Of a DNA stretch of 61,186 nucleotides, positions 45,966 to 54,792 are shown in pieces. The stretch is from Sphingobium sp. (GTDB taxonomy: Bacteria; Pseudomonadota; Alphaproteobacteria; Sphingomonadales; Sphingomonadaceae), in the NCBI GenBank assembly GCA_022652485.1, contig JALCRK010000019.1:1-61186 (forward strand). The letters run 5' to 3'. Below the pieces are notes generated by a model. It saw nothing but the letters and a program-made list of their open reading frames with translations, did not search any database and had not been told where the DNA came from. A program made the translations under genes and the position numbers. Position 1 is the first letter of the stretch. Each line of letters begins with the position of its first letter.

Positions 45966-46167
45966 CAGGATGCGGGAGAGAGCCGCGACGGAGCAATCCG
46001 CCAAGGCCGCCGAAGGAGCAACCGCCCCGGAAACTCTCAGGCAACGGGACCGCATCCTGGACGAGGCACTCTGGAAAGCGGGCGGGACACCGCCCCACCG
46101 AAGGGGTAAGCCGTATTCGCCCATGTGGGCGCGATAGGGTCAAAACTCTCAGGTTCCGTGACAGAGG
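45966..46167 (+). ncRNA. Tandem glycine riboswitch upstream of gcvT
   Basis: Two consecutive glycine aptamers. In aptamer 1 the P1 stem CAGGATGCGG (45966-45975) pairs with CCGCATCCTG (46050-46059), and it contains GCCGCCGAAGGAGCAA and AAACTCTCAGGCAACGGGAC. In aptamer 2 CTCTG (46069-46073) pairs with CAGAG (46162-46166), and it contains CACCGAAGGGGTAAGCC and AAAACTCTCAGGTTCCGTGA. These are the diagnostic glycine-aptamer cores, joined by a nine-base linker. GGTTCC-TGA of aptamer 2 (46152-46161) can also pair with TCAGGAACC (46217-46225), which contains the gcvT Shine-Dalgarno. This suggests glycine binding frees translation. Confidence 0.95.
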
Positions 46168-46229
46168 GGGTGGCTGGCAGGCGCGCTGTGCGTGTCGCGT
46201 CCAGCCCTCACACGAGTCAGGAACCCAAT

Positions 46230-47363
46230 ATGAGCGCCGAACCGGAAATCGAAATCGAGGAAGAGCTGCCCCTGCAGGAGCTGCCGCTGGATGGCTGGCA
46301 TCGCGCGAAGGGTGCGCGCATGGTCGGCTTTGCGGGCTACCATATGCCGATCCAGTATGAAGGGATCATGGCCGAGCACCTCTGGACGCGCGCTCATGCC
46401 GGGCTGTTCGATGTCAGCCATATGGGCCAGCTTGTGTTCACCGGAGAGGGTGTCGACGCGGCGCTTGAGGCGATCATCCCCGCCTCGCTCACCAGTCTCA
46501 CCGTGGGGCGGCAGCGTTACTCGCTGCTGCTGGATGAGGAAGGCGGCATCCTTGACGACCTGATGGTCTCGCGCCGACCGGACGACATCTACATGGTGGT
46601 GAACGGCGCGACCAAATATGACGACATCGGCTGGCTGATCGAGCATCTGCCCGATGAAGTGACGATGAGCCTGCTGGATGAGCACGCGCTGCTGGCGGTG
46701 CAGGGGCCGGAGGCGGTGGCGGCGCTTACCCGCCTCGTGCCGGGCGTGGAGCAGCTCTATTTCATGCAGTGCGCGGGCTTTGGTTGGGAAGGCCATGCGC
46801 TGTGGGTGAGTCGCTCCGGCTATACCGGCGAGGATGGGTTCGAGATCAGCCTGCCTGCGGAAGCGGCGGAGGCCTTCGCGGATGCGCTGTGCGCGCAGCC
46901 GGAGGTCAAGCCCATCGGTCTTGGTGCGCGCGACTCGCTGCGCCTGGAGGCGGGCCTGCCGCTTTATGGGCATGATCTGACGCCTGACATCAGCGCGATC
47001 GGTGCGGATCTGGGCTTTGCCATCCTCAAGAAGCGGCGCGAGGCGGGCGGTTTCATCGGTCATGCCCGTGTGGCCACGGAATTGGCCCAAGGTGCCCCGG
47101 TCAGGCGCGTCGGCCTAGCCATCGAGGGCAAGCTTCCCGCGCGCGAAGGCGCGGAAATCTTCGCGGGCGCGCAGCAGGTCGGTACGATCACATCCGGCGG
47201 GCACGCGCCCAGCCTTGGCGCGCCGATTGCAATGGGCTGGGTCGATGCCGCCCATGCGACCCTCGGCACCACGCTTGAAATCGAGGTGCGTGGCAAGCGC
47301 ATCGCCGCGCGGGTGGCGCCCATGCCGTTCGTGCCGCATCGCTATCACCGCCAGCCATCCTGA
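46230..47363 (+). CDS. gcvT: Glycine cleavage system T protein (aminomethyltransferase)
   Basis: Transfers the methylene group from the lipoyl arm of GcvH to tetrahydrofolate and releases ammonia. The 377-aa protein has MVGFAGYHMPIQYEG, FDVSHMGQLVFTG, SGYTGEDGFEI and LGARDSLRLEAGLPLYGHDL, typical of GcvT. The start at 46230 follows AGGA with seven-base spacing; an in-frame extension upstream runs through riboswitch aptamer 2 and is excluded. It is first of the gcv operon, controlled by the tandem glycine riboswitch. Confidence 0.97.
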   Translation: MSAEPEIEIEEELPLQELPLDGWHRAKGARMVGFAGYHMPIQYEGIMAEHLWTRAHAGLFDVSHMGQLVFTGEGVDAALEAIIPASLTSLTVGRQRYSLLLDEEGGILDDLMVSRRPDDIYMVVNGATKYDDIGWLIEHLPDEVTMSLLDEHALLAVQGPEAVAALTRLVPGVEQLYFMQCAGFGWEGHALWVSRSGYTGEDGFEISLPAEAAEAFADALCAQPEVKPIGLGARDSLRLEAGLPLYGHDLTPDISAIGADLGFAILKKRREAGGFIGHARVATELAQGAPVRRVGLAIEGKLPAREGAEIFAGAQQVGTITSGGHAPSLGAPIAMGWVDAAHATLGTTLEIEVRGKRIAARVAPMPFVPHRYHRQPS

Positions 47364-47381
47364 GAGAAAGGAGCCTGCATA

Positions 47382-47753
47382 ATGAGCCGTTATTTCACCG
47401 AAGATCATGAGTGGGTCGATGTCGCGGGAGACATCGCAACGGTCGGCATCACCAACTACGCGCAGGAGCAGCTGGGCGACATCGTGTTCGTGGAGCTGCC
47501 CGAGGAAGGAAAGACCTTCGACAAGGGCGACGATGCAGCTGTCGTCGAGTCCGTAAAGGCAGCGTCCGATGTCTATTCGCCGGTTTCTGGCGAGGTGATC
47601 GAGGCGAACGGCGCGCTGGAGGACGAGCCTGCGCTGGTCAACTCCGATGCTGAGGAGGACGGCTGGTTCTTCAAGCTGCGCCTGACCGATGCGAGCGAGC
47701 TGGACAGCCTGATGGACGAGGCGGCCTACACCAAATTCGTGGCCGGTCTGTAG
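47382..47753 (+). CDS. gcvH: Glycine cleavage system H protein
   Basis: A 123-aa lipoyl carrier protein that shuttles the aminomethyl intermediate between the P, T and L proteins. The lipoylated lysine is K59 in [39 protein letters not shown] and AYTKFVAGL are family-typical. GAAAGGAG stands upstream. It follows gcvT by 18 bases. Confidence 0.97.
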   Translation: MSRYFTEDHEWVDVAGDIATVGITNYAQEQLGDIVFVELPEEGKTFDKGDDAAVVESVKAASDVYSPVSGEVIEANGALEDEPALVNSDAEEDGWFFKLRLTDASELDSLMDEAAYTKFVAGL

Positions 47754-47763
47754 GCGAGCCCCT

Positions 47764-48534
47764 ATGGCTGCGCCCAACCAGTCGAGCCAGTGGAATGCCA
47801 GTGATTATGGCCGCAATGGCGCCTTCGTGCCCGCGCTCGGTCTGCCGGTGGTGGAGCTGCTCAGCCCCCAACCGGGGGAGCATATCCTTGATCTGGGTTG
47901 TGGCGACGGCACGCTGACGCAGGCGCTGGTCGATGCTGGCGCGATCGTGACGGCGGTGGATGCCTCCGAGGAGATGGTCGCGGCGGCGCGCGCGCGGGGG
48001 CTGGACGCGCAGGTGATGGATGGCGAGCGGTTGTCCTTCGAGGCGCGCTTCGATGCCGTATTCTCCAACGCCGTGCTGCACTGGATGCTTGATGGCGCGG
48101 CGGTGGCGGCGGGCGTGCATCGTGCCCTGAAGCCCGGCGGGCGGTTCGTCGGCGAGATGGGCGGGAGCGGCAATGTCCGCCAGCTTCGCGCTGCACTGAA
48201 TGCGGAGCTGGAGGCGCGCGGCTATGCGCTGCCGGAGAGCGATCAGCAATGGTATCCCTCGCCGGAGGAATTTGGCGCGATTTATGGCGCGGCGGGGTTT
48301 GCGGAGATCGAGGCGCGGCTGATCGACCGGCCGACGCCGTTGCCCGCTGGCCCGGCGGGCTGGTTCCGCACCTTCCGCTCCGGCTATTGCGACATGATCG
48401 GCGTGCCGGCGCAAGAGCGCGAGCCTCTGTTCGAGGCCGCCGCAACACGGATGCCGGCGGATATGCTGGGCGAGGACGGGATTTGGCGCGCGGATTATGT
48501 GCGCCTGAGATTTTCGATGAGGAAAGTGGACTAG
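47764..48534 (+). CDS. SAM-dependent class I methyltransferase
   Basis: A 256-aa methyltransferase with motif I ILDLGCGDGTLTQAL (residues 41-55), motif II TAVDASEEMV and post-motif LKPGGRFVGEMGG. It resembles trans-aconitate-methyltransferase-like proteins, but the substrate cannot be assigned. It lies within the gcv operon, ten bases after gcvH, with its TAG directly followed by the gcvPA ATG. It is therefore probably expressed under glycine control. Confidence 0.88.
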   Translation: MAAPNQSSQWNASDYGRNGAFVPALGLPVVELLSPQPGEHILDLGCGDGTLTQALVDAGAIVTAVDASEEMVAAARARGLDAQVMDGERLSFEARFDAVFSNAVLHWMLDGAAVAAGVHRALKPGGRFVGEMGGSGNVRQLRAALNAELEARGYALPESDQQWYPSPEEFGAIYGAAGFAEIEARLIDRPTPLPAGPAGWFRTFRSGYCDMIGVPAQEREPLFEAAATRMPADMLGEDGIWRADYVRLRFSMRKVD

Positions 48535-49893
48535 ATGCGGTATCTTCCCCTGACGGATACGGACCGGCGCGTGATGCTGGACAGGATCGGCGCGGCCAGC
48601 ATTGACGATCTTTTCGTCGATGTGCCTGCGGAGGCGCACCTGTCCGCGAAGATCGCGGGCCTGCCCGACCATGCGACGGAGCTGGCGGTGGAGCGGCACA
48701 TGGCGGCCCTCGCGCGCAGGAACATGGCGGCGGGCGACGGCCCCTTCTTTCTGGGCGCGGGCTCCTATCGGCATCATATCCCCGCCTCGGTCGATCACCT
48801 GATCCAGCGCGGCGAGTTTCTCACCGCCTACACACCCTATCAGCCGGAGATTGCCCAGGGTACGCTCCAGATGCTGTTCGAGTTTCAGACGCAGGTCGCG
48901 CGGTTGCTGGGATGCGATGTCGCGAACGCTAGCATGTACGACGGCTCGACCGCCTGCTGGGAGGCGGTGGCGATGGCCGCGCGCATCACCAAGCGCAAGC
49001 GGGTGGTGCTCTCCGGCGCGCTGCACCCGCATTATGCCGAGGTCGTCAAGACCATGTCCAAGGTGACGGATTACGAGATCGCGGATTCGCGGCCCTCGAT
49101 CCAGCCCAAGCCTGACAATGATGGCCTGATCGCGCGGATCGACGATGCGACAAGCTGCGTCGTCGTGCAGTATCCCGACATATTGGGTCGCCTGCCCGAT
49201 CTGGAGGAGGTCGGTGCGGCGGCACGGGCCAAGGGCGCGCTGCTGGTCGTCGTGGTGACGGAGCCTGTCGCGCTGGGCGCGGTGAAATCCCCCGGAGAGC
49301 AGGGCGCGGATATCGTCGTGGGCGAGGGGCAGTCGCTCGGCGTCGGCCTCCAGTTCGGCGGGCCGTATCTCGGCCTGTTCGGTTGCAAACAGAAATATGT
49401 GCGCCAGATGCCTGGGCGGCTCACTGGCGAGACGGTGGATGCGGAAGGCAGGCGCGGCTTCGTGCTGACGCTCTCCACCCGCGAGCAGCATATCCGGCGC
49501 GAGAAGGCGACTTCGAATATCTGCACCAATTCAGGGCTTTGCGCGCTGGCCTTCAGTATTCACATGACATTGCTCGGCGAAAAGGGCTTGCGCGATCTGG
49601 CGATGCTGAATCACGCTCAAGCCGTCCGCGCGGCGGAGCAGCTGGCAGCGGTGCCGGGCGTACATGTCCTCAATGACAGCTTTTTCAATGAGTTCACGCT
49701 GCTTCTTTCCAAGGATGCGCGGCAGGTGGCGCGCATCCTGGCGGACAAGGGCATATTGGCGGGCGTTTCGCTCGGGCGGCTGTTCCCCGGTGAGGCTGGG
49801 CTGGCGAATGGCCTTGTCGTCGCGGTGACGGAAACGGTGACGGACGAGGATGTCGATGCCCTCTGTGCGGGCCTGAAGGAGGTGCTGGCATGA
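48535..49893 (+). CDS. gcvPA: Glycine dehydrogenase (decarboxylating) subunit 1
   Basis: One half of the split P protein that decarboxylates glycine and transfers the aminomethyl group to GcvH. The 452-aa subunit has [50 protein letters not shown] and [17 protein letters not shown], all typical of subunit 1. The PLP lysine is in subunit 2. The start follows the methyltransferase stop directly and the gene overlaps gcvPB by four bases. Confidence 0.97.
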   Translation: MRYLPLTDTDRRVMLDRIGAASIDDLFVDVPAEAHLSAKIAGLPDHATELAVERHMAALARRNMAAGDGPFFLGAGSYRHHIPASVDHLIQRGEFLTAYTPYQPEIAQGTLQMLFEFQTQVARLLGCDVANASMYDGSTACWEAVAMAARITKRKRVVLSGALHPHYAEVVKTMSKVTDYEIADSRPSIQPKPDNDGLIARIDDATSCVVVQYPDILGRLPDLEEVGAAARAKGALLVVVVTEPVALGAVKSPGEQGADIVVGEGQSLGVGLQFGGPYLGLFGCKQKYVRQMPGRLTGETVDAEGRRGFVLTLSTREQHIRREKATSNICTNSGLCALAFSIHMTLLGEKGLRDLAMLNHAQAVRAAEQLAAVPGVHVLNDSFFNEFTLLLSKDARQVARILADKGILAGVSLGRLFPGEAGLANGLVVAVTETVTDEDVDALCAGLKEVLA

Positions 49894-51476
49894 CGATCAA
49901 TCAGAGCGGATGGCGCCCCGAAATGGCTGCGTCGGGCACGGCCACCGGCGCGCCGACAGCAACCGGCAACCGCGCGCTGATGCTGGAGGAGCCGCTGATC
50001 TTCGAGATCGGCTCGGCAGACCGCACCGGCGTTGATCTGGAGCAGGCGCCCGCCGTCCAGAACCGTCTCGGCGGGATGGAACGCTCCGCGCCGATCGGCC
50101 TGCCCGGTCTTTCCGAGCAGGAGACGGTGCGGCATTACACCCGCCTCTCACGCCAGAATTACGCGATCGACCTCGGGCTGTTTCCGCTTGGGTCTTGCAC
50201 GATGAAGCATAACCCGCGCCTCAACGAGAAGGTAGCGCGGATGCCCGGCTTTGCCGATCTGCATCCGCTGGCACCGCAATCGGCGGTGCAGGGTGCGCTT
50301 GGCGTGATTCATGAGCTGGGCGAGTGGCTGAAAACGTTGACCGGCATGGCGGCGGTGGCGATGAGCCCCAAGGCGGGCGCGCATGGCGAACTATGTGGCT
50401 TGCTGGCGATCCGCGCGGCGCTGGAGGCGCGGGGCGACGCGCGCAAGGTGATCCTCGTGCCCGAAAGCGCGCACGGCACCAACCCGGCGACGGCGGCCTT
50501 CTGCGGCTATGCGGTGGAGGATATCCCCGCGACGGCGGAAGGGCGCGTGGACCTTGCGGCGTTGCAGGCGCGGCTGGCGGTGGGCGGGCCGGACTGCAAT
50601 GTCGCGGCGGTGATGATCACCAACCCCAATACCTGCGGCCTGTTCGAGCGCGAGATGAAGAAGATCGCCGATGCCGTGCACGCGGCGGGGGCTTTCGTCT
50701 ATTGCGATGGCGCGAATTTCAACGCGATCGTCGGCCGGGTGCGGCCCGGCGACCTCGGTGTCGATGCGATGCACATCAACCTGCACAAGACCTTTTCCAC
50801 CCCGCATGGCGGTGGCGGGCCGGGCAGCGGGCCGGTGGTACTGTCTGAGGCGCTCGCCCCGTTCGCGCCGCTGCCGATCGTCGAGAAGGATGCGGCTGGC
50901 GTGTTCCACCTGATCGAGGAAGAAACGGCGGGGCAGGACCATGCGCAGAACTTTGGCCGCATGGTCGCGTTCCACGGGCAGATGGGGATGTTCACCCGCG
51001 CGCTGGCCTATATCCTGAGCCACGGCGCGGATGGACTGCGGCAGGTGGCAGAGGACGCCGTGCTCAACGCCAATTACATCCTGCGTTCGCTGGAGGATGT
51101 GCTCGATGCGCCCTTCGGAGGCAGCGGCCCCTGTATGCACGAGGCGCTGTTCTCCGATAAGGGCGTGGCGGAGGGCTTCACGACGCTCGACATCGCCAAA
51201 GGGCTGATCGACGAGGGCTATCACCCGATGACGATGTATTTCCCGCTGGTGGTGCATGGCGCGATGCTGATCGAGCCCACCGAAACCGAAAGCAAGGCGG
51301 CGCTCGATCAGTTCATCATGGCGCTGCGTTCGGTGGCGGAGCGCGCGAAGGCGGGGGACGAGGCGCTGAAGGGCGCACCGCATTTCGCACCCCGCCGGAG
51401 GCTCGACGAGACGCTGGCGGCGCGCAAGCCCAAGCTGGTCTGGGAAGAAGCGGCGCTGGCGGAAGCGGCCGGGTGA
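49890..51476 (+). CDS. gcvPB: Glycine dehydrogenase (decarboxylating) subunit 2
   Basis: The PLP-bearing half of the split P protein. The Schiff-base lysine is K300 in [39 protein letters not shown], the glutamine/asparagine loops around CDGANFNAI and the C-terminal [20 protein letters not shown] are typical. The length is 528 aa. It is joined to gcvPA by ATGA and to the DUF938 gene by GTGA. Confidence 0.97.
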   Translation: MTINQSGWRPEMAASGTATGAPTATGNRALMLEEPLIFEIGSADRTGVDLEQAPAVQNRLGGMERSAPIGLPGLSEQETVRHYTRLSRQNYAIDLGLFPLGSCTMKHNPRLNEKVARMPGFADLHPLAPQSAVQGALGVIHELGEWLKTLTGMAAVAMSPKAGAHGELCGLLAIRAALEARGDARKVILVPESAHGTNPATAAFCGYAVEDIPATAEGRVDLAALQARLAVGGPDCNVAAVMITNPNTCGLFEREMKKIADAVHAAGAFVYCDGANFNAIVGRVRPGDLGVDAMHINLHKTFSTPHGGGGPGSGPVVLSEALAPFAPLPIVEKDAAGVFHLIEEETAGQDHAQNFGRMVAFHGQMGMFTRALAYILSHGADGLRQVAEDAVLNANYILRSLEDVLDAPFGGSGPCMHEALFSDKGVAEGFTTLDIAKGLIDEGYHPMTMYFPLVVHGAMLIEPTETESKAALDQFIMALRSVAERAKAGDEALKGAPHFAPRRRLDETLAARKPKLVWEEAALAEAAG

Positions 51477-52120
51477 GCGAGCGCCCCTGGTTCGCGGGGG
51501 AGGCCGCCCATCCGGCTGGGGACGCGGCAAAGCGTCATGCTCCGGCTACGCTGCGCAATCGTGACGCCATTGCCGATGTGCTGGCGCGCGAGCTTCCCGC
51601 CAGTGGTCTGGTGCTGGAAGTGGCGAGTGGATCGGGCGAGCATATCATTCATTTCGCGGAGCGGTTTCCGGCGCTTGAGTGGCAAGCGTCCGATCCCGAT
51701 TCGGTTGCGCGCAGGTCGATTTCGGCCTGGGCAGAGGAAGCCGCGCTCTCCAACATTCTTCTTCCGGTCGATCTCGATGCATCGGCCGAAGAGTGGCCAA
51801 CAAGTGCTGCCTCGGCGATATTGTGCATCAACATGACACATATTGCGCCCTGGGCTGCGACCCTTGGCTTGTTGAAGGGGGCGGCGCGCCTGCTGAGGCC
51901 GGGCGCTCCATTGATCCTTTATGGTCCGTTTCTGAGGGCCGATATCGAAACAGCGCCGAGCAACGCCGCCTTTGATGCACAATTGCGGGCGCGGAACCCC
52001 GCTTATGGTATCCGATGGGTGGAGGATGTGGACCGAGCCGCTGAACCCCTCAGCCTTGCCCGGACCGCTTGCTACCCCATGCCCGCCAACAACCTTGTCC
52101 TGGTCTATCGGCTCAGTTGA
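51473..52120 (+). CDS. DUF938 family methyltransferase-like protein
   Basis: A 215-aa protein of the DUF938 group. RHAPATLRNRDAI near the N-terminus, the SAM-like loop VLEVASGSGEHIIHFAERFP, then CINMTHIAPWAATLGLLKGA and LILYGPFLR match a Rossmann methyltransferase fold. The substrate is unknown. The GTG start overlaps the gcvPB stop by four bases, making it the last gene of the glycine-responsive operon. Its last eight bases overlap the end of the convergent EamA gene. Confidence 0.86.
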   Translation: MSERPWFAGEAAHPAGDAAKRHAPATLRNRDAIADVLARELPASGLVLEVASGSGEHIIHFAERFPALEWQASDPDSVARRSISAWAEEAALSNILLPVDLDASAEEWPTSAASAILCINMTHIAPWAATLGLLKGAARLLRPGAPLILYGPFLRADIETAPSNAAFDAQLRARNPAYGIRWVEDVDRAAEPLSLARTACYPMPANNLVLVYRLS

Positions 52121-53045
52121 CCGAAATCTCCCGGTCGAGAGAAGCGCGGTGGTTCACATGCTCGCGCCACAGGATATAGAGGCTGCTGCCCACGATGATC
52201 GCCGCACCGACCCACGTCGAGGATCCGGGCCAGCTCTGCCAGATGAACCAACCCAATGCTGTCGACCAGAGCAGGCTGGAATAGTCCATCGGCAGGACCA
52301 GGGATACGGGGCCCCATTTCAACGCTCCGGTCATCAATAACTGCGCGATGCCGCCGAAAAGCCCCATCGCCGTCAGGATGCCCCAGGTCTCCAGATCGTG
52401 CGCCTTGCCGAACCAGAGCATGGCTGCCGCGAGCAAGGGCAGGGGAAGCAGCGTGAAGTAGAACACAACCACGGCCGGGTGTTCGATGCGTCCGATCCTG
52501 CGGAGCACCAGCGATACGCAGGCGGTGGCGATAGACGCGCCGATCGCGACGCTAACGCCAAAAGCGGCTAAACCTTCGTGGCGTCCCGGCCCAACGATGG
52601 CGAGTACCCCGAGAAACCCCGCAATAACCGCCGCCCAGCGATGGATGCCGGGGCGCTCTCCGAGGAAAAATACGGAGAGCAGCGTCGCGAATATCGGCAT
52701 GGTGAAGCCGATCGTGGTCGCCTCCGCGAGGGGAAGCAGGATGTAGCCGCCGAAATTCAGCACCATGCCGATGGTGCCGAGCGTGGCGCGGCTGATATGC
52801 AGGCCGATATGGCGCGTCCTCAGCGCGGAGATGCCCGGTCCCATCATCACCCCGGCTATCGCCACCGGCATCCCCAGCAGTTGGCGATAAAAGAGCGTCT
52901 CGACAATATGCACGCCGCGCTCGTTCGCCCACTTCACGCACGCGAACATGATGGACACGGCGAGCATCGCCACCAGGCGCAGGCCAATTGCGAGAAAGGG
53001 CCGGGTTTCGGGACGGTTTTCGGATGCGGTGGAAGCCTCGGCCAT
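52113..53045 (-). CDS. EamA/DMT family transporter
   Basis: A 310-aa inner-membrane protein with about ten helices arranged as two EamA repeats. The first repeat includes FACVKWANERGVHIVETLFY and MPIFATLLSVFFLGERPGIHRW; the second includes GALKWGPVSLVLPMDYSSLL. Proteins of this superfamily export or exchange metabolites; the substrate is unknown. It is 38 bases downstream of cpaF on the same strand and overlaps the 3' end of the DUF938 gene on the other strand by eight bases. Confidence 0.9.
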   Translation of the reverse strand: MAEASTASENRPETRPFLAIGLRLVAMLAVSIMFACVKWANERGVHIVETLFYRQLLGMPVAIAGVMMGPGISALRTRHIGLHISRATLGTIGMVLNFGGYILLPLAEATTIGFTMPIFATLLSVFFLGERPGIHRWAAVIAGFLGVLAIVGPGRHEGLAAFGVSVAIGASIATACVSLVLRRIGRIEHPAVVVFYFTLLPLPLLAAAMLWFGKAHDLETWGILTAMGLFGGIAQLLMTGALKWGPVSLVLPMDYSSLLWSTALGWFIWQSWPGSSTWVGAAIIVGSSLYILWREHVNHRASLDREISVN

Positions 53046-53083
53046 TGCTCCGCTTTAGCGGTGTCTGGCCTGAGTGCAATCGC

Positions 53084-54628
53084 TTACAGGCAGGCTTCCA
53101 GCATCGCCTGATCGAAACCGAAGCCCCGCGCCTTCTCCAGCGTATAGGGCCGCAAACCCATCGAGCGATATTCGCCGATGATCTTGCCGTTCGCATCCTC
53201 GGAAAGATATTCGAACTTGAACAGCTCCTGCGTCACGATCACGTCGCCCTCCATGCCGATCACTTCCGTGACGTTGGTGACGCGGCGCGAGCCGTCGCGC
53301 AGGCGCTTCACCTGCACGATGAGATCGACCGAATCCGCGATCTGCTTGGAGATTGCTTCCTTCGGGATCTTGATGTCGCCCATCAGGATCATGTTCTCCA
53401 TACGGCCGAGGCATTCGCGTGGGGAATTGGAGTGGAGCGTACACATGGAGCCATCATGGCCGGTGTTCATCGCAGCGAGCAGATCGAAGCACTCCGCGCC
53501 ACGAATTTCGCCGAGGATGATGCGGTCCGGCCGCATACGCAGCGCGTTCTTGACGAGATCGCCGATGGTGATCGCGCCCTGGCCTTCGAGGTTGGCCGGG
53601 CGGGTTTCGAGGGGGAGCCAGTGGGGCTGTTGCAGCCGGAGTTCCGCCGCGTCCTCGATCGTCAGCACGCGTTCGCCCGGATCGATCATCTTGGAGAGGG
53701 CGTTGAGCATCGTGGTCTTGCCCGAGCCCGTGCCGCCCGAAATGACGATATTGAACCGGCAAGCACCCGCGATCTTCAGCGCGGTGCACATTTTCTGGCT
53801 CATCGCGCCCCATTCGGCGAGATTGTCGAGCGTGATCGGCTTGGCGGAAAACTTACGGATCGAGATCGCCGTGCCGCGCAGAGAGAGCGGCGGGACGATG
53901 ACATTGACGCGCGAACCATCAGGCAGGCGGGCGTCCGCCAGCGGCGTCGTCTGGTCGACGCGGCGGCCGACCTTGTTGACGATGCGCTGCGCGATCTGGA
54001 ACAGGTGTTCCTCGTCGCGGAACTGGATCGGTGCCAGCTGAAGCTTGCCCTTCTTTTCGATATAGGTCTGGAGCGGGCCGTTGACCATGATATCCGAGAT
54101 GTCGGGATCCTGGATCAGCTCTTCCAACGGACCGAGGCCGAGCAGCTCATCGACCAGCACTTTTTCCAGCGCAAACTGCTCGCGCCGGTTGAGCGTGAGT
54201 TTCAGTTCGGCCAGCACCTCCATGATGATCGGGCGGAATTCCTCCGCCAGCTCGTCCTTGGTAAGAGTGGCGGCTGCTTCCGGATCCACGCGCTCCAGCA
54301 GGCGGGGAAGCACCTGTTCCTTGATCTTGTGAACCGATGCCTCGAACCCCTGCGGGCCTTCCTGCTGGCTATGGTCCGCATTCATGCGATCCTGCAGCCG
54401 CGCCATCGCCTCGGCATTCCTGGCCTGCTGGGGCGAGGCTTCGGATCCGTCTAGGGCGGGTAGTGCGGTGGGATCGAGCGGCGGAAACTGCGATCCGCCT
54501 AGCGGATCTGCGGGAATGGCAACGCCTTCCGGAACCGCTGATTGCGGCGTAAGCACATGCATCGGCTTGGCCACGCCAAAGGCGGGCCGTATCGCCCCAG
54601 GGCCGTTTTTCCGTCCAAATGCGCTCAT
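53084..54628 (-). CDS. cpaF: CpaF-type pilus assembly/secretion ATPase
   Basis: A 514-aa GspE/VirB11-family ATPase of the Flp/Tad pilus system. The Walker A motif is at residues 298-306 (SGGTGSGKTT), followed by an Asp box (VLTIEDAAEL), AMNTGHDGSMCTLHSNSPRE and DSVDLIVQVKRL, typical of CpaF. The N-terminal 100 residues are Pro/Ala-rich and probably disordered. No other cpa/tad genes flank it in this window, so its partners must be elsewhere. A near-consensus CtrA site lies about 110 bases upstream. Confidence 0.94.
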   Translation of the reverse strand: MSAFGRKNGPGAIRPAFGVAKPMHVLTPQSAVPEGVAIPADPLGGSQFPPLDPTALPALDGSEASPQQARNAEAMARLQDRMNADHSQQEGPQGFEASVHKIKEQVLPRLLERVDPEAAATLTKDELAEEFRPIIMEVLAELKLTLNRREQFALEKVLVDELLGLGPLEELIQDPDISDIMVNGPLQTYIEKKGKLQLAPIQFRDEEHLFQIAQRIVNKVGRRVDQTTPLADARLPDGSRVNVIVPPLSLRGTAISIRKFSAKPITLDNLAEWGAMSQKMCTALKIAGACRFNIVISGGTGSGKTTMLNALSKMIDPGERVLTIEDAAELRLQQPHWLPLETRPANLEGQGAITIGDLVKNALRMRPDRIILGEIRGAECFDLLAAMNTGHDGSMCTLHSNSPRECLGRMENMILMGDIKIPKEAISKQIADSVDLIVQVKRLRDGSRRVTNVTEVIGMEGDVIVTQELFKFEYLSEDANGKIIGEYRSMGLRPYTLEKARGFGFDQAMLEACL

Positions 54629-54736
54629 TTTCTGCCCGCAAACCTCACTGTTGGCGTCGTAATCGCCCTAAATCGAATCCGACACCTAACAGTCATTGCT
54701 CTACAAATTGCTAATCTCCGCCACTCCGGCCCGGCA

Positions 54737-54752
54737 ATAACTGCTTATTAAC
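54737..54752. promoter_or_regulatory. Near-consensus CtrA binding site between divergent cpaF and glycosyltransferase
   Basis: ATAA (54737-54740), seven bases, then TTAAC (54748-54752) matches TTAA-N7-TTAAC with one mismatch. CtrA is the alphaproteobacterial cell-cycle regulator and controls pilus genes in Caulobacter. The 164-bp divergent spacer has no other gene. Confidence 0.45.
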
Positions 54753-54792
54753 CGTACCCTCCTTACACAGGGATGGTGACCGGGGGCCTGCG

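Noticed and set aside
43471..46143. An 890-codon minus-strand frame opposite the TPR/SPOR and dgt genes and the riboswitch
   Set aside because: It is a shadow of real genes; it also crosses the glycine riboswitch and has no family motif.
46125..46229. An upstream start for gcvT inside aptamer 2
   Set aside because: It would translate riboswitch RNA and has no ribosome-binding site, whereas the ATG at 46230 has AGGA and the family N-terminus.
47671..49491. A 606-codon minus-strand frame opposite gcvH, the methyltransferase and gcvPA
   Set aside because: Same reason: antisense to well-supported genes, with composition typical of a shadow frame.
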